From assembly GCA_051884915.1 (NCBI GenBank), contig JBJEWF010000038.1:1-21507 (forward strand): a stretch of DNA of 21,507 nt. Reading direction: 5' to 3'. The position numbers were made by a program, and so were the translations under genes. The stretch is from RUG572 sp051884915 (GTDB lineage Bacteria > Verrucomicrobiota > Kiritimatiellia > RFP12 > UBA1067). This document shows positions 6,511 to 15,195 of the stretch, in pieces (within the stretch, counting starts at the first letter, position 1; every line of letters starts with the position of its first letter). The notes beneath the pieces are model-generated. The model had not been told where the DNA came from, did no database searches, and worked only from the letters and a program-made list of their open reading frames with translations.

Positions 6511-7965
6511 CTATGCCTTTTTCAGCTGGGGGAAGAGGACGACGTCGCGAATCGAATCGCAACCCGTCAGGAACATCACCAGGCGGTCGACGCCAAAACC
6601 GAGACCGCCCGTCGGCGGCATGCCGACCTCAAGCGCGCTGATGAAGTCCTCGTCAACCTTCTCGGCGTCTTCGCCCGCCTGGTGTTCAAGCGCCTTGCGC
6701 TGTTCAATGGGATCGTTCTGCTCGGTATAGCCCGGACAGAGTTCACGGCCGGCCACGACGAATTCAAACACGTCCACGAGCGACGGGTCGTCTGGACACG
6801 TCTTCGCGAGCGGCACGAATTCGTGCGGAATGCGCGTCACAAAAGTCGGCTGCATCAGATTCTTCTCGATCAGCTTGTCATAGACTTCATGCGTCAGCAT
6901 GAGTTCCGTCGTCACGCCATCGAGTTCAAGATTCGTTTCGGTTTCCCGGCCCTTCGCCTTGGCTTTCGCCAGCTGGTCGGCGAAATCGAGATCGAACCAG
7001 TCCTCGCCCATGAGTTCCTTCACGAGATCCTTGTAGGCCACGCGGCGATACGGCGGCGTGAAATCGATTGGCACCTTTTTTTCGCCATACTCGATGACGC
7101 GCTTGCCGATGACGGTATCACAGAGATGCGGGAGAAGGCCCTCCATGATGGCCTCCATCGACGTGCGGTCGCCATAGGCCTCGTAGATCTCACACACGGT
7201 GAACTCCGGATTGTGCGTCCGGTCGATACCCTCATTGCGGAAGTCCTTGCCGAGCTCGAACACCTTGTTCATGCCGCCCACAAGAAGGCGCTTGAGGTAG
7301 AGTTCCGGCGCAATGCGCATCACGCAATCCTGGCCCAGCGCATTGAAATGCGAGACGAACGGCTTCGCCGCGGCACCACCCGCCTGGTCCTGGAGAATCG
7401 GCGTCTCGACTTCGACGAAGCCCTTCGACCAAAGATACTTGCGAATTTCCATGAGCAGACGGGAACGCGTGAAGAAGCGCTCGCGCGATTCGTCGTTTGT
7501 CATCAGATCGACATAGCGGCGGCGGTAGCATTCTTCCTGGTCGGCCAGGCCATGGAACTTTTCCGGCGGCTGTTCAAGGGCCTTCGCCAGCAGTTCCCAT
7601 TCCTTCACGATGACGGACTTCTCGCCCTTCTGGGTCGTGAACAGGACGCCCTTCACGCCCACGATGTCGCCGAGGTTCAGCAGCTTGAAACCCGCGAACA
7701 GCCTTTCCGAAAGTTCGTCGCGCTTGAAGATCAGCTGAAAATGGTCCGTCCCGTCGTTCAGCGTGCAGAAATTCATCTTGCCCATGCGGCGGATCATCAG
7801 CAGACGGCCCGCCACCGTGACGTCCCGTCCCTCCTCAAACTCGGCACGAACCTTCTTCAGATCGTCATGCGGAAATTTGCGTCCGTAAGGGGTAAATCCG
7901 AGATCCTGGAGCGCTTTCATCGAGGCGAGACGATTCTCGCGGTATTCATTCGTTTCTGCAGCCAT
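6511..7965 (-). CDS. lysS: Lysyl-tRNA synthetase, class II
   Basis: 484 residues, close to the usual length of bacterial LysS. It charges tRNA-Lys with lysine. The N-terminal OB-fold anticodon-binding domain (about 50-160) is followed by the class II catalytic core. Motif 1 lies around GFVEVETPILQ, then FNALGQDCVMRIAPELYLKRL, motif 2 as FRNEGIDRTHNPEFT (about 242-255), and motif 3 as GLGFGVDRLVMFLTG near the C-terminus. The ATG at 7965 gives MAAETNEYRENR, a normal start. There is no clear Shine-Dalgarno; instead the leader contains a tandem GAAGGTT heptamer (plus strand 7978-7991). It lies 42 bases behind skp and 27 before the peptidase, probably in the same transcript. Confidence 0.96.
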   Translation of the reverse strand: MAAETNEYRENRLASMKALQDLGFTPYGRKFPHDDLKKVRAEFEEGRDVTVAGRLLMIRRMGKMNFCTLNDGTDHFQLIFKRDELSERLFAGFKLLNLGDIVGVKGVLFTTQKGEKSVIVKEWELLAKALEQPPEKFHGLADQEECYRRRYVDLMTNDESRERFFTRSRLLMEIRKYLWSKGFVEVETPILQDQAGGAAAKPFVSHFNALGQDCVMRIAPELYLKRLLVGGMNKVFELGKDFRNEGIDRTHNPEFTVCEIYEAYGDRTSMEAIMEGLLPHLCDTVIGKRVIEYGEKKVPIDFTPPYRRVAYKDLVKELMGEDWFDLDFADQLAKAKAKGRETETNLELDGVTTELMLTHEVYDKLIEKNLMQPTFVTRIPHEFVPLAKTCPDDPSLVDVFEFVVAGRELCPGYTEQNDPIEQRKALEHQAGEDAEKVDEDFISALEVGMPPTGGLGFGVDRLVMFLTGCDSIRDVVLFPQLKKA

Positions 7966-8007
7966 GGTGGTGAGATTGAAGGTTGAAGGTTGGAATCCGA
8001 AGGGCGT

Positions 8008-8568
8008 CTACTTGGCGTCTTTTCCCTCTTTGCGCTTGGCGGGATCGACTTTCATGGCCTTGAGGATCTCGTCCGTCACGTCAAGTTTCTCGCTCGCAAA
8101 GGCGAGCATCGTCGAATCCGCCACCAGATCGTAGCCGGCGCTCTTGGCGAACGCATTGATCTTGGCGCGGATGTCCTCGGTCTCCAGTTTGAGGAGGCGC
8201 GTCTCCAGATCCGTCAGATCGCCCTGGAAACGGTTGGCCGCCGTACGGAGTTCCTGCTGCGCCGCCATGCCCTTTTTCTGCAGATCTTCGATCTTCTTCT
8301 GCGATGCGGCCTTGGCGCCGGCCGAGAGCATCGGATTCTGCGAGTCCTCGAACGCCTTCCGGAGGTCTTCCGAAATCTGCTTGAGATCGTCCTGATACTT
8401 CGACAGCCGTTCCTTGTAGTCCTTGTCCGTCGATTTCACAAGCGCACGGTTCTTCTCGTGATCGGGGTGCAGGCGGACCAGATCCACCATGTTGACCGTT
8501 GCGATCTTCAGATCGGCCGCGCAGACGGCGGCAACCGCGAGAACCATGCCAAGCACAATCTTCTTCAT
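8008..8568 (-). CDS. skp: Skp/OmpH-family periplasmic chaperone
   Basis: 186 residues. An N-terminal signal peptide (MKKIVLGMVLAVAAVCAA) is followed by the family opening LKIATVNMVDLVRLHP. A long charged coiled-coil region (about 45-130) with DYKERLSKYQDDLKQISEDL comes next, then DLTDLETRLLKLETEDIRAKINAFAKSAGYDLV. This is the OmpH layout: tentacle-like helices that hold unfolded outer-membrane proteins in the periplasm. I chose the ATG at 8568 because a GAGGG Shine-Dalgarno (plus-strand CCCTC at 8574-8578) lies just upstream. The frame stays open to 8805 but that part is antisense to bamA. Position directly after bamA is the classic neighbourhood and supports the call. The tail KVDPAKRKEGKDAK is a lysine-rich extension. 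Confidence 0.92.
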   Translation of the reverse strand: MKKIVLGMVLAVAAVCAADLKIATVNMVDLVRLHPDHEKNRALVKSTDKDYKERLSKYQDDLKQISEDLRKAFEDSQNPMLSAGAKAASQKKIEDLQKKGMAAQQELRTAANRFQGDLTDLETRLLKLETEDIRAKINAFAKSAGYDLVADSTMLAFASEKLDVTDEILKAMKVDPAKRKEGKDAK

Positions 8569-8644
8569 TTCAACCCTCATCGTCTTTTCGGGGAGAACGG
8601 ACCGGTCGGTCTCCCGTTTCACATTCCAATTTCCGCGCCGCGCG

Positions 8645-11017
8645 TCAGAAGTCGTAGCCAATCGAGAACGAGAAGACCTTCTCGTCGACATCTTCGTCCG
8701 GATCGACCACAGGGACGGCAAAGTCGAGCCGAATCGGGAACTGCTCCAGATCGAGGCGGATGCCCATGCCGACCGACCAGCAGAACCAGTCCATGTCGAA
8801 GTCAAACTCGTCCTCGCCCACGCTGCCGAGATCGGAAAAGGCCGCGAGACGCAGGAACTTGACGACCGGCACGGAGTATTCCATGGTCATGCACCACGAG
8901 GTCTGGCCGCCCCAGGCCACATATTTGCCTTTCTTGTTTTCCTGCGCATAGATGCGCGGGGCGATTTCGCGGAAGTCGACGCCGCGGATCGAACGGGAAC
9001 CGCCGAGGAAGAGCCGGTCGTAGATCGGGAGTCCGCCGGAGAAGTCGTCCACCGTCTCGCCGCGCAAGCCGATCTGGAAGACGTGTCCGCGCGAACGCCA
9101 CGTGGTAAAGTACTGGCGGACGTTGAATCCGGCACGCCAGTAGTTGTTGTCGCCGCCGACGATATCGCCATAGAGCGAAATGGAATGCCCGCGCGTCGGG
9201 AAGAGGAACTTGTCGCGCGTATCGTCCTTCCAGAAGATCCGCAGCGGGATTTCCCAGCTGTCGCCGTACTTGTCCTCTTCCTCCTTCAGCCGCTGGAAAC
9301 TGTCCCCGCGGCGGGGGTCCCAGTAGTAGCCATGATCCACGTCGTCAAACTCGACGTACTCGGCCGACAGCGTCGCTCCGATTCGGCCAAACGCCTCCCA
9401 GGTCGGCCAGAACTTGACAGGATAGGCCAGCGTCATCGCCACGCCGCTGCGGATGATGTCGTAGTCGTCGAACCAGCGCTGGCGGCGATAGGCCTCGACG
9501 GTCAACTCCAGCTGGCGGTCCAGGAACCAGGGTTCCGTGACGGAAGCCTCGTACGTCTGGACGCGCGGGCCGGCCTGGACGGTGATGCGGCCCTTCTGCC
9601 CGGCGCCGCGGAAACGCCACGGGCTGAACAGGTCGAAGTTGGACTCGGAGAGCTCGATCTGTCCGAAGACCGAACTTTCCGTGCCGGCCCCGATGCCGAT
9701 GAGGAAGTTGCCCGTATTGCGTTCCGCCACCTCGTAGACGAGATCGCGCTCTTCGGCTTCGCCGTTCTTCTTCGCCGCGCCATCGATCTTTTCGAGGTAG
9801 TAGTTGACGCGCTCAAAATAGCGGAGATTCTCCAACCGGCGCTTGGAGCGCTCGGCCTTGTCCGCCAGCATCGGATCGCCCGGCGACAACGCGATTTCGC
9901 GCCGGAGCACCTTGTCCTTCGTGTAGTCGTTCCCCCGGACAATCACGTTGCGGATGACGACCGGCACGCCCTCATGGACCACAAACGTGACGTCGAGGAC
10001 GGTGGGGTCGTCAGCCGAAGGGATGCGGCGGATGTCGACGCGCGTATCGGCCAGGGCCTTGATGCCCGAACCGCAGAACACTTCAATCTGGTGAGCCGCT
10101 TCGGCAAGCACCGCCTGGCCCGCGACATCCCCCGTCTTCACGTTCTGGACGGCCGCCAGGACGGATTCCGCCGGATACTGCCTGACGCCCGTCACCTTCA
10201 TCGCGCCGATCTTGTAGCACGGGCCTTCCTTCACCTGGAAGACGCGGTCGAACTTGCCGTCCTGGCGGACTTCCAGTTCGGGCAGGGAAACCCGGGCGTC
10301 CAGATACCCGTGATTGCGGTAGAAGGCCTGAACCTTGTCCCGGGCCTCCGCGAAGTCCTGCTCCGTGGCCGGCACGTCGGAAAACCAGCCGCGGAAATCC
10401 CACCACGGATATTGATCGAAGGTCGCCCGGAGCTCCGGGGCCTCGAAAGCCTCGTTGCCGTCGAAAACGAACTCGTTGATCTTGATGCGCGCGCCTTCCA
10501 CGATCTCCATCGTCACGGAAACGGATCCCGGCGAACCGGCCACCGGCTCGATAATCGGCTTCACCGTGACGTCCGCGAAGAATTTCTTCTGGTACTCGTG
10601 CTTGATGCGATCGGCGGCGGCGGCGAAGTCGGCCTCGCCGTAGGCGTAGCCGTCCTTCAACTCGGACAGTTTCGCGATTTTGCTTTCGCCCCAGTAGTCG
10701 TTGCCCCTGACCGTCAGCGGGCCGACGAAGCGCATCTTGCGCGTGACGACGTAGACGACGTCGATTCCCGACGTCCCCTGTTCCGCCCGCACGGCGATGT
10801 CCTCGAATTCGCCGGAATCGCGCAGCGTCTGGACATCCCGCGCACATTGGGCGGGATCGTATTCATCGCCGGCCTTGACCTGGCAACGGGCGACCACGTC
10901 GCCCACGTTGTCATCCGCGCCTTCCGCCATCTTGACGGAGACGGAGGATACCTTCACCGCCTGCACGGATGCCGCTCCCATCAGAACCGCGGCTGTGGCC
11001 AGCACCAATTTTCGCAT
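8645..11017 (-). CDS. bamA: Outer membrane protein assembly factor BamA
   Basis: 790 residues. A signal peptide (MRKLVLATAAVLMGAASVQA) leads into five POTRA repeats: begins about 21, about 95, about 180 (ARIKINEFVFDGNEAF), about 270 (YKIGAMKVTG) and about 355 (VIRNVIVRGNDYTKDKVLRREI). The C-terminal 16-stranded barrel starts near NTGNFLIGIGAG. Loop 6 carries LGGSRSIRGVDFR (about residue 675), the conserved RGF-like motif. The chain ends in FSFSIGYDF with the terminal Phe typical of outer-membrane barrels. The product inserts barrel proteins into the outer membrane, so the organism is diderm. Start at 11017 is set by a GGAGG Shine-Dalgarno 8 bases upstream (plus-strand CCTCC 11025-11029). A GGGAGA/TCTCCC hairpin at 8591-8615 lies between this gene and skp and may tune skp expression. 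Confidence 0.95.
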   Translation of the reverse strand: MRKLVLATAAVLMGAASVQAVKVSSVSVKMAEGADDNVGDVVARCQVKAGDEYDPAQCARDVQTLRDSGEFEDIAVRAEQGTSGIDVVYVVTRKMRFVGPLTVRGNDYWGESKIAKLSELKDGYAYGEADFAAAADRIKHEYQKKFFADVTVKPIIEPVAGSPGSVSVTMEIVEGARIKINEFVFDGNEAFEAPELRATFDQYPWWDFRGWFSDVPATEQDFAEARDKVQAFYRNHGYLDARVSLPELEVRQDGKFDRVFQVKEGPCYKIGAMKVTGVRQYPAESVLAAVQNVKTGDVAGQAVLAEAAHQIEVFCGSGIKALADTRVDIRRIPSADDPTVLDVTFVVHEGVPVVIRNVIVRGNDYTKDKVLRREIALSPGDPMLADKAERSKRRLENLRYFERVNYYLEKIDGAAKKNGEAEERDLVYEVAERNTGNFLIGIGAGTESSVFGQIELSESNFDLFSPWRFRGAGQKGRITVQAGPRVQTYEASVTEPWFLDRQLELTVEAYRRQRWFDDYDIIRSGVAMTLAYPVKFWPTWEAFGRIGATLSAEYVEFDDVDHGYYWDPRRGDSFQRLKEEEDKYGDSWEIPLRIFWKDDTRDKFLFPTRGHSISLYGDIVGGDNNYWRAGFNVRQYFTTWRSRGHVFQIGLRGETVDDFSGGLPIYDRLFLGGSRSIRGVDFREIAPRIYAQENKKGKYVAWGGQTSWCMTMEYSVPVVKFLRLAAFSDLGSVGEDEFDFDMDWFCWSVGMGIRLDLEQFPIRLDFAVPVVDPDEDVDEKVFSFSIGYDF

Positions 11018-11057
11018 CCCACGACCTCCAACTTCGAATTTGCCCGCACCCCGAGAA

Positions 11058-13526
11058 TCAGTCTTCGCCACGCGTGAAGTCGACAGGCGCCACCTTCCAG
11101 ATGTCGCGCGCATACTCCATGACGGCGCGATCGGACGAGAACCGGCCCGAACGGGCGATGTTGACGAGCGACATCTGGTTCCACCTCTTCGAATCGCGGT
11201 AGGTCGCGTCCACGCGGTCCTGCGCCTCGCAATAGCTCCGCAAATCGGCCAGCAGCATGTAGTAGTCGTTGTGGTCGAGCAGCGAGCGGATGATCGGGTC
11301 GAAGAGACCCGGCGACAGCAGCGAGAACACGTTCTGGCGGATCATGTCGATCGCCTGGCGGATTTCGGGATCCTTGCGATACCAGTCCTTCGAGCAGTAC
11401 GTCGGGCGCAAACGCGCCACGTCTTCCGTCCGAAGGCCGAAAAGGAACATGTTGCCGTCGCCGACTTCCTGGTTGATCTCGACGTTGGCGCCGTCGAAGG
11501 TGCCCAGCGTCAGCGCGCCGTTCATCATGAACTTCATGTTGCCGGTGCCCGACGCCTCCGTGCCCGCGAGCGAAATCTGCTCGCTGACTTCCGCCGCCGG
11601 AATGATCTTCTCCGCCAGCGAGACGCGGTAGTCCGGCAGGAACGCCACGGAGAGCTTGCCGCGCGTGCGCGGATTCGCATTCACCACGCCGGCAATGCCG
11701 TGGATGAGGCGGATGATCAACTTCGCCATGTAGTAGCCCGGCGCGGCCTTTGCCGCGAAGATGAACGCGCGCGGCATCGGATCGTATTTCGCATCCGTCA
11801 GCAGCCGGTTGTAGAAGATGATGATGTAGAGGGCCAGCAACAGCTGGCGCTTGTATTCGTGAAGACGCTTCACCTGGACGTCGAAGATGGCTTCGGGGTC
11901 GAGGCTCACGCCCAGATTGGCGTTCACCCAATTCGAAAGCAGGCGCTTGTTGGAACGCTTGATCTTCGCCAGGCAGCCGAGGAAGTCCGCCTCGTCGATG
12001 TGCGCCTCAAGCTTTTTGAGGTCGCTGAGCCGCGTAATCCAATCCGGCCCGATCTTCTCCGTGATCAGCTGCGCCAGCGGCGGATTCGCCTTCAGCAGCC
12101 ACCGGCGCGGCGTGATGCCGTTCGTCACGTTGTGGAAATGGTCCGGCATCAATTCGTAGAAGTCCTTGAAGAGCGAACTTTTCAGAATGCCGGAGTGGAG
12201 TTCCGCCACGCCGTTGACGCTCGACGAACCGACGATCGCAAGATTGGCCATGCGCACGTAGCGCTCGCCGTGTTCGTCGATCAGCGACATGCGGGCCAGC
12301 CGATCCTGGTCGCCCGGATACATCGCGGAAATGCGGCGCAGAAAGCGTCCGTTGATCTCGTAGATGATCTGCAGATGGCGCGGCAGCAGGCGCTGCATCA
12401 TCGGAACCGGCCAGCGCTCCAGCGCCTCGGACATGATCGTATGGTTCGTGTAGCCCGTGGTACGGCGGGTGAGATCCCATGCCGTGTCCCAATCCAGCCC
12501 CTCCTCGTCGAGGAGAATGCGCATCAGCTCGGGAATCACGAGAGCCGGATGCGTCTCGTTCAAATGGACGAACGCCTTCTCCGGCAAATCCTTCCAGTCC
12601 GAATTGTCCGCCTTGAACCGGCGCAGAATGTCCGCCAGCGAACAGCACACGAAGAAATACTGCTGGCGCAGACGCAGTTCCTTGCCGGCCATCGTGCTGT
12701 CGTTCGGATAGAGGACCTTGGTCAGATTCTCCGCCAGCACCTTCGTCTCGACGGCCTCGACATACGAGCCCTTGTTGAAGTCGGCCAGGTCGAATTCGTC
12801 CGTCGCCTTCGCGCTCCACAGGCGCAACGTGTTGACCGCGTTCTTGAAGCCGACGATCGGCAGATCGTAGGGAATGCCCTGAACCGTCTCCGCGCCGACC
12901 CAATGCCATCTGGTGACGCCATGCTCGGTAAAGCAATCGACATGGCCGCCGAACTGCACAAGCTGCGCATATTCCGGCCGCGCCACTTCCCACGGATAGC
13001 CGTCGCGAAGCCACCGGTCCGGCTCTTCGACCTGCTGCCCGCCAACGATGCGCTGGCGGAAGATGCCGTAGTCGTACCGCAGCCCGTAGCCCATGCCCGC
13101 CAGATTCAGCGTCGACATCGAATCGAGGAAACAGGCCGCCAGACGGCCGAGTCCGCCATTGCCGAGGCCGGCGTCCGTCTCGAAATCGCGCAGGGAATGC
13201 CAGTCGAGACCGTATTCCTTCAGCGCCTCCGAACACTCCCTGTCGAGCTTCAGGTTGATGACGTTGTTGCCCAGCAGACGGCCGATCAGGAATTCGAGCG
13301 ACAAATAGTAGACCCGGCGCTCGTTCTGGAGATGGTAGCGCTCCTGCGTTTCCATCCAGCGTTCGACGATGCGGTCGCGGATCGCATGGGCGAACGCCGT
13401 GTACTGGTCGCGCGGCGTGGACGTGCCGTCATACTTGGCCAACGTATAGCGCAAATGCCAGGAGTAGTCCTCTTTCAAGCCTTGGACGGTGTTCTCGACG
13501 CGACGGTCGCGAGGTTTCTTGCTCAT
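11058..13526 (-). CDS. glgP: Glycogen/alpha-glucan phosphorylase
   Basis: 822 residues, normal for GT35 phosphorylases. It releases glucose 1-phosphate from alpha-1,4-glucan using phosphate and pyridoxal phosphate. Visible: YYLSLEFLIGRLLGNN (about 73-88), GNGGLGRLAACFLDSMSTL, VHLNETHPALVIPELMRIL, and the cofactor segment SLAGTEASGTGNMKFMMNGA with the Schiff-base lysine at 665, followed by GTFDGANVEI. The ATG at 13526 gives a usual N-terminus (MSKKPRDRRVENTVQGLKEDY). Shine-Dalgarno is poor (AAAGAA). A TGCTAGAAT extended -10 lies upstream. It is the first gene of the dense run, 40 bases ahead of bamA. The pairing with envelope genes has no obvious functional logic. Glycogen versus maltodextrin preference cannot be told. 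Confidence 0.95.
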   Translation of the reverse strand: MSKKPRDRRVENTVQGLKEDYSWHLRYTLAKYDGTSTPRDQYTAFAHAIRDRIVERWMETQERYHLQNERRVYYLSLEFLIGRLLGNNVINLKLDRECSEALKEYGLDWHSLRDFETDAGLGNGGLGRLAACFLDSMSTLNLAGMGYGLRYDYGIFRQRIVGGQQVEEPDRWLRDGYPWEVARPEYAQLVQFGGHVDCFTEHGVTRWHWVGAETVQGIPYDLPIVGFKNAVNTLRLWSAKATDEFDLADFNKGSYVEAVETKVLAENLTKVLYPNDSTMAGKELRLRQQYFFVCCSLADILRRFKADNSDWKDLPEKAFVHLNETHPALVIPELMRILLDEEGLDWDTAWDLTRRTTGYTNHTIMSEALERWPVPMMQRLLPRHLQIIYEINGRFLRRISAMYPGDQDRLARMSLIDEHGERYVRMANLAIVGSSSVNGVAELHSGILKSSLFKDFYELMPDHFHNVTNGITPRRWLLKANPPLAQLITEKIGPDWITRLSDLKKLEAHIDEADFLGCLAKIKRSNKRLLSNWVNANLGVSLDPEAIFDVQVKRLHEYKRQLLLALYIIIFYNRLLTDAKYDPMPRAFIFAAKAAPGYYMAKLIIRLIHGIAGVVNANPRTRGKLSVAFLPDYRVSLAEKIIPAAEVSEQISLAGTEASGTGNMKFMMNGALTLGTFDGANVEINQEVGDGNMFLFGLRTEDVARLRPTYCSKDWYRKDPEIRQAIDMIRQNVFSLLSPGLFDPIIRSLLDHNDYYMLLADLRSYCEAQDRVDATYRDSKRWNQMSLVNIARSGRFSSDRAVMEYARDIWKVAPVDFTRGED

Positions 13527-13569
13527 TTTTCAATGTTCTTTCTTTTCGTCGGCAAAAACAGGAGACCGT

Positions 13570-13578
13570 ATTCTAGCA
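13570..13578 (-). promoter_or_regulatory. Extended -10 promoter element of glgP
   Basis: The minus strand reads TGCTAGAAT 44 bases from the glgP ATG, one mismatch from TATAAT and with the TGN extension. It shares TGCTANAAT with the sigma-factor and fucO promoters. A weak TTGATG lies about 19 bases upstream. The six T just before it (plus-strand A-run 13578-13583) may double as the U-run of the upstream gene's end. Confidence 0.45.
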
Positions 13579-13609
13579 AAAAAGGGGCCCTTCCATCAAG
13601 TGGCGAGAG

Positions 13610-13648
13610 GCCGGCGCAACATTCCGCGTCGCGGAAGACGGCGCCGGC
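13610..13648 (-). terminator. Two-tier GC-rich hairpin directly behind the beta-helix gene
   Basis: Outer arms GCCGGCGC (13610-13617) and GCGCCGGC (13641-13648) enclose an inner hairpin with arms TTCCGC (13622-13627) and GCGGAA (13631-13636). It begins 3 bases after the stop codon. No T-run follows immediately; six T come about 27 bases later. It is either a terminator or an RNA 3'-end stabiliser. Confidence 0.55.
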
Positions 13649-13651
13649 GCG

Positions 13652-15184
13652 TCAGTCCTTTTCGAGCACCACGCAACGGTTTCCCGCGCCGAACCGGTCG
13701 ACAAAGGCCTGCGTCTGGGGTCCGTAGGCCAGCCGTTCCGGCGACGTCTCGGAAATGGAACCGAACGTGTCGCCCGCCAAGCCGAGAAACGTGTTCCCGG
13801 CAAGAACCGGCAGGGACGTCGAACCGTCCGCGTTCTTCAAGCCGCTGCAGATCTGCAGCAGCATGTCCTGCGACAGGCAGAAGACGTTGTCCCGTATGAC
13901 GTAGTTCTTCGCCCGGTTGCGATCCTTGTTCAACCAGGCCTTGATGTGCGCCGCCTCGTTGCGGTCCGGCCGCTGGGAACAGAAGCCGTATCCGGCGTTC
14001 ATCATCACGTTCCCCGCATAGAGCAGGTTTTCCATGCGGCTCGGATTGCCGTTGCGGGCCGTCAGGAAATACTCGATCGAGTAGTTGCAGGTGTCGAACA
14101 CGTTGTTGGCGAAGACGATGTTGCGCTCGTCGTAGCGCTGCATGCCCGCCGCATCCGGGATGTTGAACTGGTGCGTCACGCCGGCATCGTAGATCTGCTC
14201 GAAGCAGCAGTTCACGACGGAATAGGTGTCGCACCCGCCATAGATCTCGACGCCATTCCCGAGCCGCGTCGGATAGTCGCGGCCAAAAATGGCTTCGGCC
14301 TGGATGGAGCCGCCGATCCAGGCGAACTCGCAATTAGAGACCGCCAGATTCGTGCAGGTTCCCGCACCGACGCCGTGCACGCCCACGTACTTGACCGCCA
14401 GATTGTCGATCGTCACGTCGTTCATGCGGCCGACGGCAATGCCATTGCACTTCACGTTGAACTCGATCGAACGGAACCTCTCGCCCGGATTCCGTTCGCT
14501 GTACAGGTAGACCTTGCCCGTGCCGCCCTGGTAGTAGTCGTGCCAGAAATGGAGATCGACGTCCAGGTCGCGGTATGAATTGAACGGACGGCCCGTGTAC
14601 TTGTTGAATTTCGCCCGCGTCTCCCTGTCCGTGCGAATCACGATCTTGACGGCGTTCGTCTCGCCGCCGTTGAAGACGAGCGTTCCCACGTCGCGCGTGC
14701 CGATCGGATAGGCCCAGATGCGCGGATGGTCCGTCCGCTCCCATTTGGCGGGATTGGCCCCGTCCTCGGGCGAACCGTAGATGCGGGGCTTGGGCCCTTC
14801 GCCCCAGGCCGTGTAGGTCACGCCCGCACGGGCCTGGACGGTCCCCCGGTAGATGCCGCCGCGTTCGAACAGGACAAAGGCCCCCGGCGTGATCGTCTCG
14901 CGGTTCAGGCGCGACGTCGTCCGCCAGGCCGTCGCCGGCGTGCGGCCGTCGGCCGCGTCATTGCCCGTCTTTTCCGACACGTAGTACCGCGCCGCCCCGG
15001 CGGGTATCGCGCGGTTGGGCGTGGCGCGGATTTCGGCAATGCGGCGGTCGGCCAGGGCCCGGACCTCCGCGCGCGTCTGGACGCGCGGCAGCGCGCAGAT
15101 CTCAACGCCCGGGCACTGGGGACCGGACGCGAACAGGAGACGCGCCGCGCCAAAGGCGAGCGCAAAGGACGTCAGCGTCTTCAT
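13652..15184 (-). CDS. Secreted right-handed parallel beta-helix protein
   Basis: 510 residues with an N-terminal signal peptide (MKTLTSFALAFGAARLLFASG). After a short helical stretch comes RYYVSEKTGNDAADGRTPATAW, the usual entry to secreted pectin-lyase-like folds. Solenoid-like repeats follow (VTIDNLAVKYVGVHGV, TNLAVSNCEFAWIGGS, YSVVNCCFEQIYDAG, RNIVFANNVFDTCNYSIEY, ENLLYAGNVMMNAGYG, KNYVIRDNVFCLSQD), each with a central N-x-F/V turn. Such proteins bind or cut polysaccharides outside the cell; no catalytic set can be recognised, so lyase or hydrolase activity is not claimed. It starts 11 bases behind fucO, which suggests co-transcription with deoxysugar metabolism, and is followed by a strong hairpin. 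The start ATG at 15184 is the only sensible one in front of the signal peptide. Confidence 0.85.
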   Translation of the reverse strand: MKTLTSFALAFGAARLLFASGPQCPGVEICALPRVQTRAEVRALADRRIAEIRATPNRAIPAGAARYYVSEKTGNDAADGRTPATAWRTTSRLNRETITPGAFVLFERGGIYRGTVQARAGVTYTAWGEGPKPRIYGSPEDGANPAKWERTDHPRIWAYPIGTRDVGTLVFNGGETNAVKIVIRTDRETRAKFNKYTGRPFNSYRDLDVDLHFWHDYYQGGTGKVYLYSERNPGERFRSIEFNVKCNGIAVGRMNDVTIDNLAVKYVGVHGVGAGTCTNLAVSNCEFAWIGGSIQAEAIFGRDYPTRLGNGVEIYGGCDTYSVVNCCFEQIYDAGVTHQFNIPDAAGMQRYDERNIVFANNVFDTCNYSIEYFLTARNGNPSRMENLLYAGNVMMNAGYGFCSQRPDRNEAAHIKAWLNKDRNRAKNYVIRDNVFCLSQDMLLQICSGLKNADGSTSLPVLAGNTFLGLAGDTFGSISETSPERLAYGPQTQAFVDRFGAGNRCVVLEKD

Positions 15185-15195
15185 CGGCAGCCGCC

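Noticed and set aside
4420..7986. A 1188-codon open frame on the plus strand, opposite lysS and the M3 peptidase
   Set aside because: Translation is Arg/His/Leu/Asp-rich with no domain, and it spans two convincing genes on the other strand. It is the expected by-product of GC-rich codon use.
7973..8000. Tandem GAAGGTT heptamers before lysS considered as a riboswitch or T-box
   Set aside because: Only about 42 bases of leader with no stem-loop set or specifier-like structure; too short.
8489..11077. An 862-codon plus-strand frame opposite bamA
   Set aside because: Antisense shadow of bamA, whose signal peptide, POTRA and barrel segments are clear.
10797..13727. A 976-codon plus-strand frame opposite glgP
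   Set aside because: Antisense shadow of an unmistakable phosphorylase; no recognisable domain.
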